NCBI RefSeq assembly: GCF_044326205.1
Contig: NZ_JBIRCY010000017.1
Coordinates: 60,039-124,038, forward strand
Reading direction: 5' to 3'
Length of the DNA stretch: 64,000 bases
Origin: Kumtagia sp044326205
GTDB taxonomy: Bacteria > Pseudomonadota > Alphaproteobacteria > Rhizobiales > Rhizobiaceae
Shown here: positions 16,113 to 25,157 of the stretch, in pieces
Layout: each line of letters opens with the position of its first letter
Position numbering within the stretch: position 1 is the first letter of the stretch
Position numbers and translations under genes: made by a program
Notes under the pieces: generated by a model
Databases searched by the model: none
The model's input: only the letters and a program-made list of their open reading frames with translations
Told to the model about the DNA's origin: nothing

Positions 16113-16967
16113 ATGGCCAGACCAGACCTCACGAGCCTTGAAAAGACCATCGAGGAGGCTTTCGAGGCCCGCGACGGGATCACGACATCGACGCGCGGCG
16201 AGGTCCGCGAGGCGATCGAGGAAGCGCTGGTGCTGCTCGACCATGGCGAGGCGCGCGTCGCCGAACGCCAGGCCGACGGACAGTGGAAGGTCAACCAGTG
16301 GCTGAAGAAAGCCGTGCTGCTGTCCTTCCGGCTCAACCCGATGGAGGAGATCGGCGGCGGTCCGGGCGACTCGGTCTGGTGGGACAAGGTGCCGTCGAAA
16401 TTTTCCGGCTGGAGCGGCGTCGATTTCGAGAAGGCCGGTTTCCGCGCCGTTCCGTCGGCGATCGTGCGGCGCTCGGCCTATATCGCGCCGGGCGTCGTGC
16501 TGATGCCGTCCTTCGTCAATCTCGGCGCTTATGTCGACAGCGGCACCATGGTCGACACCTGGGCGTCGGTGGGGTCCTGCGCACAGATCGGCAAGAACGT
16601 GCATCTTTCCGGCGGCGTCGGCATCGGCGGCGTGCTGGAACCGATGCAGGCCGGCCCGACCATCATCGAGGACAATTGCTTCATCGGCGCGCGCTCGGAA
16701 GTGGTCGAGGGCTGCATCGTGCGCGAGGGTTCCGTGCTCGGCATGGGCGTGTTCATCGGCAAGTCGACCAAAATCGTCGATCGCGCCACCGGCGAGATTT
16801 CCTACGGCGAGGTTCCGGCCAATTCGGTCGTCGTCGCCGGCTCGCTGCCCGGAAAACCGTTCCCGAACGGCGAGCCGGGTCCGAGCCTTTACTGCGCCGT
16901 CATCGTCAAGCGCGTGGACGAGAAGACCAGGTCGAAGACGTCGATCAACGAGTTGCTGAGGGATTGA
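16113..16967 (+). CDS. dapD: 2,3,4,5-tetrahydropyridine-2,6-dicarboxylate N-succinyltransferase
   Basis: Transfers succinyl from succinyl-CoA to tetrahydrodipicolinate in the lysine/meso-diaminopimelate pathway. 284 residues, standard length. N-terminal helical domain, then VVLMPSFVNLGAYVDSGTMV, WASVGSCAQIGKNVHLSGGV and GARSEVVEGCIVREGSVLGM, the hexapeptide repeats of a left-handed beta-helix that forms the trimer, and the C-terminal SLYCAVIVKRVDEKTRSKTS. Start ATG 16113 with GGAG upstream; the open frame extends to 15957 without family similarity. Confidence 0.97.
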   Translation: MARPDLTSLEKTIEEAFEARDGITTSTRGEVREAIEEALVLLDHGEARVAERQADGQWKVNQWLKKAVLLSFRLNPMEEIGGGPGDSVWWDKVPSKFSGWSGVDFEKAGFRAVPSAIVRRSAYIAPGVVLMPSFVNLGAYVDSGTMVDTWASVGSCAQIGKNVHLSGGVGIGGVLEPMQAGPTIIEDNCFIGARSEVVEGCIVREGSVLGMGVFIGKSTKIVDRATGEISYGEVPANSVVVAGSLPGKPFPNGEPGPSLYCAVIVKRVDEKTRSKTSINELLRD

Positions 16968-17305
16968 GGAGGGTCGGCAGAACGCCGTGAGGCCGCCAGC
17001 CTCCGCTTTCGGTCGATTGCTCGTAGTTCCGACCTGAGTGGTGAAAATCCGACGCTTGATACCGGCGCCAATTCCCATTTTCGAGCTTCAGCCGCCGCTC
17101 GACGGTACCGCTCGGCCAGTCTTGCGTTGACCCAAACCAGTCATTCCGGCAGGCGAGCTCGAATGTCTCGAATGTGGTGCCTACGACATTGGCTACACCT
17201 CGCCATATCAGCCGTCCATGAAACGCGCGGAAAGAGGGATTTGCTGGTAAGGTCGGTTTCCTTTCAGAACAACCAATACTATGATCCGCTGGGGCTAGGC
17301 CGACA
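16968..17305. other. Intergenic region between dapD and the cyclase gene
   Basis: No convincing gene. A minus-strand frame of 123 codons crosses most of it but has no ribosome binding site and runs into dapD, and its composition is not typical of neighbouring genes. No clear terminator or promoter was picked out. Confidence 0.45.
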
Positions 17306-19543
17306 ATGGATCGCAAGCTTTCCGCGATTTTAGCCGCAGATGTGGTGGGCTATTCGGCTCTGATGGAGCGCGATGAGGCCGGTACATTCGAACGCCTTCG
17401 TGCCGGACGCAAGGAACTGTTCGAACCCGAAATTGCCCGCCACCACGGCCATATCTTCAAGCTGATGGGCGATGGGATGCTGGCCGAATTCGGCAGTGTC
17501 GTCGATGCCGTCGAATGTGCGGTGTCGCTGCAGCGCGGTCTGTCCGAGCGCAACGCCTCGGTTCCCGAAGCGGAACAGATTCAGGTGCGGATCGGGATCA
17601 ACCTCGGCGAGGTGATCGTCGACGGCGACGACCGATATGGCGATGGAGTCAACATCGCGGCCAGACTTCAGCAGTTGGCGGAACCGGGCGGCATCTGCGT
17701 CTCGGGAAAAGTAGCCAAGGAGGTAGAGAAAAAACTGGCGTTCGCCTTTGAACCAATGGGCGAGCAAAAGGTGAAGAACATTTCCGAACCGGTGCAAACC
17801 TACCGGGTCGTGCTCGACCCTCAGGCAGCGGGCAAGGCCCTCCATGTGCGCCGCCAGCCACGCGCCTGGCGTTTTTCGGTCGCGGCGGGAATTCTCGTCC
17901 CGGCCCTCGGCCTTGCAGCGGCATGGTGGCAGCCATGGGAGAGGCCCGCGCAGCCTGCCGCTCGGGCCGCCGGCGAGTCGGCCGAAACCCGGCCCTCGCT
18001 CGTTGTGCTGCCCTTCGACAATCTCGGCGACGACAAGGAACAGGAGTATCTCGCCAACGGCTTCACCGAGGATCTGACGACGGAACTGGCGCGCGTGCCG
18101 GGCCTTTTCGTTGTCTCCCGCAACGCGGCCTTCGCCTACAAGGACAAGGACCCGAAGCCGGAGGAGGTCGCGGCGGCACTGGGCGTCCGATACCTGCTGG
18201 AAGGCTCGATCCGCCGCATCGGCGACGACATGCGCATCAATGCGCAGTTGATCGACAGCTCTACGTCCGGACATCTCTGGGCGGAGCGTTTCGACGGCCG
18301 GTGGGCGGACGTGTTCGCGCTGCAGGACAGGGTTGTGGGCAGCATCGCGGGTGCGCTTCAACTCCGCCTTGTCAGCGGCGCGCAGCCGGCCCGCGCCGGA
18401 GGCACAAGCAATCCTGCAGCCTATGATGCTTATCTGAAGGCACTGGACATCTACAATCGCGAAAACACCCCGGCAGAGTTTGCCGAGGCTGTCAAACTCC
18501 TCCAAAAAGCCATCGAAATCGATCCGAATTTCGGCGCGGCTCATGCCCAACTCGCCTGGGCCTACTGGGAGGCGGATATCACCCGGGCCGTGGTAATGGG
18601 GCTTTCGATCGACGCGGCCCATGCCAAGGTCCATGAGACCCTCAAAGCCGCGGCCAGGCATCCTTCGCCAACCTACTATCAGCTCGTCGCCGATTTGATG
18701 GTCCGCGAGCACAACTCGGACGAGGCGGTTACCGTTCTTCTGAAGTCGGTGGCACTCGATCCCAGCGATACCTGGAATTATCTCTCGCTGGCCAATGCCC
18801 TGAATTTCAACGGCAGGCCGAAGGAAGCGCTGAGCTATCTCGACGCGGCCGCGCGCGTCGACCCGATCTCGTGGACGGACTACAGGCTCTACCAGGCCGG
18901 GCTGGCCGAGTTCGGCCAGGAGAACTTCGAAGGCGCCGTTCGCACTATCGAGAAGATGGACCTTGAATCACCCGATCCATGGGCGAAATTCTTTGCCCTG
19001 CAAGTCCTTCTTTCTGCCTATGGGCATCTTGGGCGCACCGACCAGGCCGCGGCTGCCCTGGAAAGGTTCAGGAAGGTCGTTACGCAAAGGCAAATGTGGG
19101 ATCCAAACCAACTGATCACCCAAGACTTCATGGTCTTCAAGAATACGGCCGATATCGAACGCCTTTTGGCCGGCCTGACCAAGGCAGGTGTGCCCGATCT
19201 GCCGGCATTTGCGAAGGCAGGCATGAATCCGAAGGACCGGCTCACAGGAGCGGAAATAAGGTCTCTCATGTTCGGCCACGAAACGCGCGGAAAATTGGTG
19301 TTTGACAAGTTCCTGCCGATGCAGCGCGCGACCTCCGTCGACGGCACCGTCATCGAAACCATTGGCCAGAGGACCCGCTCAGGAACCTCCTGGGTGCAAG
19401 GCAATTTCCTGTGCAATGCCTTCCCCGGAGAGCTGACAAGCTGTGGAGCAATTTTTCGCAATGTGTTCAGGACACCGGGGCGCGACGACGAATACAAGGC
19501 AGTTTATCGCTGGGAGCATTTCGAGTTTGCGGTGGTCAAGTGA
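17306..19543 (+). CDS. Class III adenylate/guanylate cyclase with TPR C-terminus
   Basis: A 745-residue multidomain protein. Residues 1-170 are a class III cyclase catalytic domain: KLSAILAADVVGYSALM (first metal Asp), HGHIFKLMGDGMLAEFGSVV (second metal Asp) and YGDGVNIAARLQQLAEPGG. A single membrane segment follows (about residues 190-207, WRFSVAAGILVPALGLAAAW), then a TolB-like/CadC-type domain (LVVLPFDNLGDDKEQEYLANGFTEDL split by conserved turns) and TPR repeats to about residue 640. It should make cAMP in the cytoplasm in response to a signal read outside. This architecture is abundant in rhizobia. Confidence 0.9.
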   Translation: MDRKLSAILAADVVGYSALMERDEAGTFERLRAGRKELFEPEIARHHGHIFKLMGDGMLAEFGSVVDAVECAVSLQRGLSERNASVPEAEQIQVRIGINLGEVIVDGDDRYGDGVNIAARLQQLAEPGGICVSGKVAKEVEKKLAFAFEPMGEQKVKNISEPVQTYRVVLDPQAAGKALHVRRQPRAWRFSVAAGILVPALGLAAAWWQPWERPAQPAARAAGESAETRPSLVVLPFDNLGDDKEQEYLANGFTEDLTTELARVPGLFVVSRNAAFAYKDKDPKPEEVAAALGVRYLLEGSIRRIGDDMRINAQLIDSSTSGHLWAERFDGRWADVFALQDRVVGSIAGALQLRLVSGAQPARAGGTSNPAAYDAYLKALDIYNRENTPAEFAEAVKLLQKAIEIDPNFGAAHAQLAWAYWEADITRAVVMGLSIDAAHAKVHETLKAAARHPSPTYYQLVADLMVREHNSDEAVTVLLKSVALDPSDTWNYLSLANALNFNGRPKEALSYLDAAARVDPISWTDYRLYQAGLAEFGQENFEGAVRTIEKMDLESPDPWAKFFALQVLLSAYGHLGRTDQAAAALERFRKVVTQRQMWDPNQLITQDFMVFKNTADIERLLAGLTKAGVPDLPAFAKAGMNPKDRLTGAEIRSLMFGHETRGKLVFDKFLPMQRATSVDGTVIETIGQRTRSGTSWVQGNFLCNAFPGELTSCGAIFRNVFRTPGRDDEYKAVYRWEHFEFAVVK

Positions 19544-20010
19544 ACTCCCGAATGCGCAAAGGCCGAAAGTCTGCTTGCGAATATACATGCGAACTTGTTC
19601 GCAATAACCGCAAACGACCGGTATCTCTTTCGTGTACGTCGGCCCATGCCACGATGGTAGCGATGACAACGTCACATCAGAAAGCACGGTTTCCTCAACC
19701 CGCGCCAACCCGCCGCCGCAGCGGATACCAGAACTGCTTCCACTAGCCGGCGGCGATCTTGCGGAAATTCTTGAGGTTTGCATGGCGGCGAGCTTTTGCC
19801 CCAGGCAAGGGAACGGCATTTTCTGCGTCCGGCGGATCACCCTAGACTTGAAATCGCCAACAAAGGATGAAACGGCGCCCGGCTTGGCCGAGCATGGCTC
19901 CAGCCGCACTAAGCTTTTGTTTTCAGGCTGCATTCGTCGCAGGCCGTTTCGCGCCTTCCGGTCCGGCGCCGGAGATGGTAGGCGTGCCCGCCAGATTGGG
20001 AGAGCATCGC
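19544..20010. other. Intergenic region with one inverted repeat
   Basis: No gene seen. An inverted repeat TTGCGAA (19575-19581) and TTCGCAA (19598-19604) lies 31 bases after the cyclase stop and could form a weak hairpin. The rest shows no clear signal. Confidence 0.45.
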
Positions 20011-20373
20011 TTGCAGGGCCAACCGACATTGCCATGGCTGTTTTTCAGCTTCTCCGGAAGGCTCGGGCGAAAGCCCTACGCGCTGGCCGGCGTGCTTTGT
20101 TATCTGGCGCGGATGTTTCCGATCTATAAGGCCATCGTAGCGCCGGACGAGGCGACCATGACCTATTGGACCAGCATCTTCGCCCTTGTAGTGCTGGGCT
20201 CGTTCGTGGTGCTGATCCCACTGGCCGCCAAGCGCCTGCAGGATTTCGGCAAGCCGACCGCACTGGCGTTCCTGTGCATTGTGCTCGACATATTCATGTA
20301 CCTGCCGCTCTGTTTCATTCCGAGCGACCCCGGCCCGAACCGTTATGGCGCGGCGACCAACCAGCCGAAATAG
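20011..20373 (+). CDS. DUF805 family membrane protein
   Basis: A small integral membrane protein. The opening PWLFFSFSGRLGRKPYALAG is the DUF805 signature, followed by three hydrophobic segments (about residues 24-42, 53-72 and 82-103 counting from the TTG) and the internal AAKRLQDFGK motif typical of the family. The start is uncertain: TTG at 20011 has GGGAGAG six bases upstream and places the family motif ten residues in, as in relatives; an ATG at 19975 has no usable binding site. Function of the family is unknown. Confidence 0.75.
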   Translation: MQGQPTLPWLFFSFSGRLGRKPYALAGVLCYLARMFPIYKAIVAPDEATMTYWTSIFALVVLGSFVVLIPLAAKRLQDFGKPTALAFLCIVLDIFMYLPLCFIPSDPGPNRYGAATNQPK

Positions 20374-20400
20374 GCGCAGAGCAGGGGCCGGGATCGGACA

Positions 20401-21114
20401 ATGTCTTACCGCTCGCTCGATCCAAGGCTGATCATCGAGACCGCCGAACGGCTGGAGGCGCGCATCGCCGACCGTTTTCCGGAATCCGAACTGCGCAAGG
20501 TGGGCAGGGAACTGGTGTCGCTGGCGCGCGACACGCGCGACGCCGCGACCGAATTGCAGCGTCCCATCCTGTGGCTGCGCGTGCTGGTTGGCGTGGTCTT
20601 CGCCGCCGGGGCCGGCGTCTTCCTGTTCGTCGGCACGGTCCTGCCGTTCGACCGCTTCTCCAGCGGAGGCGACGTGGTCGAATCGGTGCAGGGCATCGAG
20701 GCGTCGATCAATACCGTGGTGCTCGCGGTACTCGGCATATTGGCGCTGGTGCACGCCGAGGACCGGATCAAGCGCCGGCGCGTGTTCCGGCAGTTGCACG
20801 GGCTGCGCTCGCTGATCCATGTCATCGACATGCATCAATTGACCAAGGACCCCTCGGCGCTGTCGCCCGGCTTCATCCCGGCGCCGCACTCACCCAAGCG
20901 CACGATGAGCAAGAGCGACCTGCTGCGCTATCTCGATTATTGCTCCGAAATGCTGTCGATCACCGGCAAGTTGGCGGCGCTGTTCGCGCAGTCGGTCAAC
21001 GACGAGGTGGTGATCGAGGCGGTCAACGATGTCGAAAACCTCGGCTCCAACCTGTCGCGAAAGATCTGGCAGAAGATCACCATGCTCGACGCTGAGGGCA
21101 GAACCGCCAGGTGA
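20401..21114 (+). CDS. Hypothetical membrane protein with two membrane segments
   Basis: A 237-residue protein I cannot assign. An N-terminal amphipathic helix (ETAERLEARIADRFPESELR) is followed by membrane segments at about 57-82 and 101-118 and then a basic linker (EDRIKRRRVFRQLHGLRSLI) and a mostly helical C-terminal domain of about 110 residues (LRYLDYCSEMLSITGKLAAL). The C-terminal part probably lies in the cytoplasm. It begins 27 bases after the DUF805 gene in the same direction. Codon use resembles its neighbours. Confidence 0.7.
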   Translation: MSYRSLDPRLIIETAERLEARIADRFPESELRKVGRELVSLARDTRDAATELQRPILWLRVLVGVVFAAGAGVFLFVGTVLPFDRFSSGGDVVESVQGIEASINTVVLAVLGILALVHAEDRIKRRRVFRQLHGLRSLIHVIDMHQLTKDPSALSPGFIPAPHSPKRTMSKSDLLRYLDYCSEMLSITGKLAALFAQSVNDEVVIEAVNDVENLGSNLSRKIWQKITMLDAEGRTAR

Positions 21115-21681
21115 CCGCCGGCAGGGGAATGGCGAATGTCATTCGAGACGACTGTTCTCACGGCTGCACTTACAGATTTCTTCGGATTATCTAATTAGAT
21201 CTTGCTACTGCCTTCTCAACTTCCGATAATACCGGATTTATCTTTATCTACGCCGTCGCCTTCGTTGGGCGACATTCCGCTATGACCGCAGGTGGTTCCT
21301 TTGGATTGTTGCTAAGTGGCTCTTTATAAAGAACCGGCCATCGTTTAGATTTTGACTGCGGCCTTTGTGCGCTTAGCACCGATGTTCGTTTCATAACAAT
21401 AAGTTGGAAGATGCCGACCGCCGATTTCGCGGCCATGGAAGCATGGCCTGGAAGTCGGTTGGCGCGCGCCGGCGGCCAGCGCAGGCGACGGACACCTGCC
21501 GGATGCATTCGACCGATGCCGGCGACACGATACTGTTACACGAGCAGTCCAACTTGCCGTCCCGAAGCCCGGCGCAAGCATTTTTCAACGCTGGGCCAAT
21601 TCTGCGTCATCTATTCACCCAAAATCATCAACCAATCGACAGTCGCTCTGTCGAAAATCTTCTGACGGGATGGAAGAACCA
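21115..21681. other. Long upstream region of the RTX gene
   Basis: This 567-base stretch has no convincing gene. The part 21165-21260 is clearly more AT-rich than its surroundings, as expected for a regulatory region, but I could not fix a promoter. Short frames at 21404-21685 are not supported by a binding site. Confidence 0.45.
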
Positions 21682-23094
21682 ATGACCGACTTCACTCTCA
21701 CCAACAAAGCAAACATTTTCACCGGCGGCGCCGGCACCGACACGTTCAGCGGGCTGGGCGGCGGCAATGACGTGCTCGACGGCGCCGGCGGCGCCGATAC
21801 CTTCAGCATCGACAGCAACCAGACCGGCTCGATCAACGGCGGAAGCGGCACCGACACGGTCGTCGCTACCGACAACCAGTTCAACCAGGCGCTGGTGTTC
21901 TCCAACGTCGAAGTGCTCAAGACCACGACCTCCAATCTCTATTCGACGGTCGCGCAGATGAACCAGTTCGCCACGATCCAGGCCGAGGGGACGGATTTCT
22001 ACTCGTTCCTGCAAGGCGTGGGCGGCACCATCGACTACTCGACGCGTCTCGCGTCGCCGGTCCTGCTGCATGTCGAGGCGGCGCTGTGCGACTCGGCCGT
22101 GCAGATCACCGGCACCAGCCGCGCCGACTTCCTGCTGGGCTCGAATTTCAACGACACGATCAACGGCGGCGCCGACAACGACACGATCTACGGATTGGAC
22201 GGCAACGACACGCTGAACGGCGGGGCCGGCGCCGACGCTATGGACGGCTCCACCGGTAACGACACCTATTATGTCGACAATGCCGGCGACACCATCGCCG
22301 AATTCGTCGGCAAAGGCGTGCTCGACAAGGTGGCCACCACCGTCAGCTACACGCTGGCCGCCGGCGTCGAGGTCGAGCAGATGCAGACGACCAGCGCGTC
22401 CGGAACCAAGGCGATCAACCTTTCCGGCAACGAGTTCGCCCAGAAAATCTACGGCAATGACGGCGACAACGACATTTTTGGCGGCAATGGCGACGACACC
22501 ATGATCGGCAATGGCGGCGCCGACGATTTCAACGGCGGCGCCGGCAGCGACACCGCCTCCTATGTGGGCGCGACTACGGGCGTGATCGCCAGCCTTTCCA
22601 ATGCCGCCATCAATAGCGGCGATGCGAAGGGCGACACCTACCTGTCGGTCGAAAACCTGATCGGAACCGGATTTGACGACGCGCTGAACGGTCAGCAGAA
22701 CGCCAACGACATCAATGGCGGGGCAGGCAACGACACCATCAAGGGCTATGCCGGCTTCGACACGCTGACCGGCGGGCTGGGCAAGGACAATTTCGTCTTC
22801 AACAGCGCGCTCGCCACCGCCGGCCCCGACGACATCACCGACTTCAACGTCGCCGACGACACGATCCAGCTCGACGACCTGTACTTCACCCAGGTCGGCG
22901 GGCCGGGCGTGCTCGCGGCGGGCGCGTTCTATGCCGGCGCGGCCGCTCACGACGCGGACGACCGCATCATGTACTACGCCAGCACCGGCCAGGTGTTCTA
23001 CGACGCCGACGGTGATGGCGCCGGTGCCGCGATCCAGATCGCGTCGCTCGACACCGGACTGTCGCTGACCAACGCCGACTTCCTTATCATCTGA
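21682..23094 (+). CDS. RTX calcium-binding protein, likely type I secreted
   Basis: A 470-residue acidic protein built of nonapeptide glycine-aspartate repeats (GGxGxDxxx): an N-terminal set (GGAGTDTFSGLGGGNDVLDG), a central set around residues 155-200 and 265-295 (GNDGDNDIFGGNGDDTMIG), and a last set near 345-375 (GGAGNDTIKG). The C-terminal region ITDFNVADDTIQLD and the hydrophobic end (TNADFLII) match uncleaved C-terminal signals for type I secretion. No N-terminal signal peptide. No catalytic domain was recognised, so it is probably structural or adhesive. Start ATG 21682 has GGAAG upstream. No ABC/MFP secretion genes adjoin it. Confidence 0.85.
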   Translation: MTDFTLTNKANIFTGGAGTDTFSGLGGGNDVLDGAGGADTFSIDSNQTGSINGGSGTDTVVATDNQFNQALVFSNVEVLKTTTSNLYSTVAQMNQFATIQAEGTDFYSFLQGVGGTIDYSTRLASPVLLHVEAALCDSAVQITGTSRADFLLGSNFNDTINGGADNDTIYGLDGNDTLNGGAGADAMDGSTGNDTYYVDNAGDTIAEFVGKGVLDKVATTVSYTLAAGVEVEQMQTTSASGTKAINLSGNEFAQKIYGNDGDNDIFGGNGDDTMIGNGGADDFNGGAGSDTASYVGATTGVIASLSNAAINSGDAKGDTYLSVENLIGTGFDDALNGQQNANDINGGAGNDTIKGYAGFDTLTGGLGKDNFVFNSALATAGPDDITDFNVADDTIQLDDLYFTQVGGPGVLAAGAFYAGAAAHDADDRIMYYASTGQVFYDADGDGAGAAIQIASLDTGLSLTNADFLII

Positions 23095-23182
23095 TATCGA
23101 AGGCTGCGTTTCGGCCGGCCGAGCCGCCCCGTCCGCCTGCCGGCATCCAGCCGACGGATGGGCGAGAGGCGGCTGGCCCAGA

Positions 23183-23204
23183 CCCTCCCGTTTGCGCGGG
23201 AGGG
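23183..23204. terminator. Hairpin between convergent RTX and SMP-30 genes
   Basis: CCCTCCCG and CGGGAGGG pair over eight bases around TTTGCG. It lies between two converging stops and could end transcription from either side, though no U-run follows. Confidence 0.4.
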
Positions 23205-23279
23205 GACCGTGGTGGACGGTATCGTCGGTTCTCCTCGCCGGGTTGCCGGCAAGGCGACGTGTCGCTCATCACACGAGGC

Positions 23280-24230
23280 TTACCGCCCGTCTCCGTAGGA
23301 CAGGCGCAGGCCGGGATCGGGCCAGTCCATGGCGGTCAGTTGGCCCCAGCCCGACAGCGTGATGTAGGCTGTCTTCATGTCGGGGCCGCCGAAGCAGATG
23401 TTGGTGGTCAGCGGATCGCCGGTCGTGACCTGCCGGAGCAACTGGCCGGACGGGCTGACCACGCTGATGCAGGCACTCGCCAGCGTGGCGACACAGATGT
23501 TGCCGAAAGCGTCGACGGCAAGGCTATCGAGACGCTGGTAACCTTCCAGCCCGATGACAATGCGCCCGCCATGCGGCGACGGATAGGGGAAGCGTTTTGC
23601 CTTGCCCGGTTCCTCGAGGTCGAAGGCCCAGAGGCGGCCGGTTTCGGTCTCGGCGACGTAGACGGTTTCTCCGTCCGGCGACAGGCCGACGCCGTTTGGC
23701 GTGATCAGCGGATAAGCCACCTCGATGATCGAGGAGCCGTCGGCCTTGGCGTAATAGAGCCCGCCATTGATGCGGTAGCGCGGATAGAATTTTCCGTAGT
23801 CGGTGAAATAGAAACCGCCATGGCGGTCGAAGACGATGTCGTTGGGGCCGACGAGGCGATGGTCGCCGCAGCGGTCGTAGAGCACCTCGCTCCTGCCGGA
23901 CGCCGGGTCGAGTTTTTCGATCCAGCCGCCGGCATAACCCTCGGGCGTTCCGGGCCTTACGCGATTGATGCCGTCCTGCCGGACGAACAGGAAGCCGCCA
24001 TTGTTGCAGACGTAGAGCGAGCCGTCCGGTCCGGTGGCCAGTCCGTTCGGCCCGCCGCCGAGATCGGCGACGATTTCGACCCATCCGTTGGGCAGGCAGC
24101 GGCTGACCGTCCTGCGCTCGATCTCGACGACATAGACGGACCCGTCGGCACAGGCGACAGGCCCCTCGGGGAAGAGCAGGCCCTCGGTGATAATTTTTCG
24201 ACCCTCACCCGAGGCTGCGGCAGACGGCAT
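23280..24230 (-). CDS. SMP-30/gluconolactonase/LRE family protein
   Basis: A 316-residue six-bladed beta-propeller lactonase. Seen: LLFPEGPVACADGSVYVVE (with the metal-ligand Glu), GGGPNGLATGPDGSLYVCNN, GPNDIVFDRHGGFYFTD (Asn and Asp ligands), PNGVGLSPDGETVYVAET and LDSLAVDAFGNICVATL. Family members open sugar-acid or other lactones with a divalent metal. No signal peptide. No sugar operon adjoins it, so the substrate is not indicated by context. Confidence 0.88.
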   Translation of the reverse strand: MPSAAASGEGRKIITEGLLFPEGPVACADGSVYVVEIERRTVSRCLPNGWVEIVADLGGGPNGLATGPDGSLYVCNNGGFLFVRQDGINRVRPGTPEGYAGGWIEKLDPASGRSEVLYDRCGDHRLVGPNDIVFDRHGGFYFTDYGKFYPRYRINGGLYYAKADGSSIIEVAYPLITPNGVGLSPDGETVYVAETETGRLWAFDLEEPGKAKRFPYPSPHGGRIVIGLEGYQRLDSLAVDAFGNICVATLASACISVVSPSGQLLRQVTTGDPLTTNICFGGPDMKTAYITLSGWGQLTAMDWPDPGLRLSYGDGR

Positions 24231-24349
24231 TGGAGGTTCCTTGTCGACGTGACCGCAGGTGAGAGGTTTTTTGCTCGCCGCGCAAGGCCGGCCGGAGTCG
24301 AAAGCAACCTGTCGCCGATGATCGGCGGACGTGCGGATATGAGGATCGA

Positions 24350-24814
24350 CTATTTCCTGTGTCCCGAACCGAGATGCTCGGCCAGATAGCGCGTCGCCAG
24401 AGCTATATGGCGAGGGATGGGCGTATCCTTGCGGTATCTGGCAACCAGCCGCCGCGAAATTTCCAATTGGGCGGCCATACCGTCCAAGCTCATGTCGAGT
24501 TCGTCCATGATACTGCGAAAGTCAGCGTTGTCGAATTCGACAGGCGGCAGCCGGGATAGCCAATCGGCCGGGAAATCAACTCCGCCCTCCCATTCGATCG
24601 AATCGCCATACTCGCTGACTTTCAGCTTCCGAAACAACGCGTCGTCTGCCCGAAGCGGAATGAACACCCTCCGGCTGGCGATGACGGGTGCAAGATCAAC
24701 CGTCGTGCATGAGCCGTCCGCCCAGACAAGCGACACTTTCCTGTCCGTCAAGGCGTGAGCCTCGACAAGACGGGGAAGCGGATCGCCGAGGGCGATGATG
24801 TCATTGTCAATCAT
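24350..24814 (-). CDS. DUF2442 protein with C-terminal helix-turn-helix (antitoxin-like)
   Basis: A 154-residue protein. The N-terminal half (LVEAHALTDRKVSLVWADGSCTTVDLAPVI broken across a beta-hairpin, then FRKLKVSEYGDSIEWEGGVD) is the DUF2442 fold, usually about 80-90 residues alone. The C-terminal half carries a helix-turn-helix: ELDMSLDGMAAQLEISRRLV followed by RYRKDTPIPRHIALATRYL. Its start (ATG 24814) overlaps the stop of the DUF4160 gene. DUF2442/DUF4160 pairs are widespread and often predicted as toxin-antitoxin or accessory pairs. The HTH and the twin palindromes upstream suggest it represses the operon. Confidence 0.8.
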   Translation of the reverse strand: MIDNDIIALGDPLPRLVEAHALTDRKVSLVWADGSCTTVDLAPVIASRRVFIPLRADDALFRKLKVSEYGDSIEWEGGVDFPADWLSRLPPVEFDNADFRSIMDELDMSLDGMAAQLEISRRLVARYRKDTPIPRHIALATRYLAEHLGSGHRK

Positions 24815-25034
24815 TGAGGCGATTCCATTCGATTTCAAGAATTTCGCGGTTCGCGGCCGCCCATTCAAGCGCTGTCTCCCAGCTTCGCCGATCCATGCTG
24901 CCTCTCATGAGTTCCAGCGTCTCAATAGAGACAAGAGCCTGATGATCCGGCGTGACGACATGGAAATGCGGTGGATTGTGATCCTTGGCGAACATGCGGA
25001 TCGCGATGTTTCCGAGTTTCACAATCGTGGGCAT
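24807..25034 (-). CDS. DUF4160 family protein (putative toxin-like partner)
   Basis: A 75-residue protein with the complete DUF4160 pattern: an N-terminal strand PTIVKLGNIAIRMFAKDHNP, PPHFHVVTPDHQALVSIETLELMRG split by a turn, and a C-terminal helix AALEWAAANREILEIEWNRL-like segment. It is the first gene of a two-gene operon, with its last 8 bases overlapping the DUF2442-HTH gene. No biochemical activity is established for the family to my knowledge; a toxin role is inference from size, pairing and operator arrangement. Confidence 0.8.
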   Translation of the reverse strand: MPTIVKLGNIAIRMFAKDHNPPHFHVVTPDHQALVSIETLELMRGSMDRRSWETALEWAAANREILEIEWNRLND

Positions 25035-25053
25035 ATCCGTTCAATCTCAAGTC

Positions 25054-25107
25054 TCAATAGTGCCATCTTGGCACTTCGTCAAAAAATAGTGTCCTAACGG
25101 CACTATT
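25054..25107 (-). promoter_or_regulatory. Promoter with twin operators of the DUF4160-DUF2442 operon
   Basis: Two related palindromes lie upstream of the ATG at 25034: AGTGCC-ATCTT-GGCACT (25059-25075) and AATAGTG-N9-CACTATT (25085-25107), which share the AATAGTG(C/T)C half-site. Between them on the minus strand is TTGACG (25082-25077), then 17 bases to TATTGA (25059-25054). The inner palindrome therefore fills the -35/-10 spacer and the outer one lies just upstream, a layout fit for autorepression. Confidence 0.6.
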
Positions 25108-25157
25108 CCAGACCGCATACAACGAGAGCTTTTGTCGCGGCCAGCCACGCCGTCGGC

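Noticed and set aside
16945..17316. 123-codon minus-strand frame between dapD and the cyclase gene
   Set aside because: No binding site, overlaps the end of dapD and no recognisable motif; kept as unexplained intergenic DNA.
21404..21685. Small frames before the RTX gene
   Set aside because: Two overlapping frames of equal length without binding sites; neither resembles a known family.
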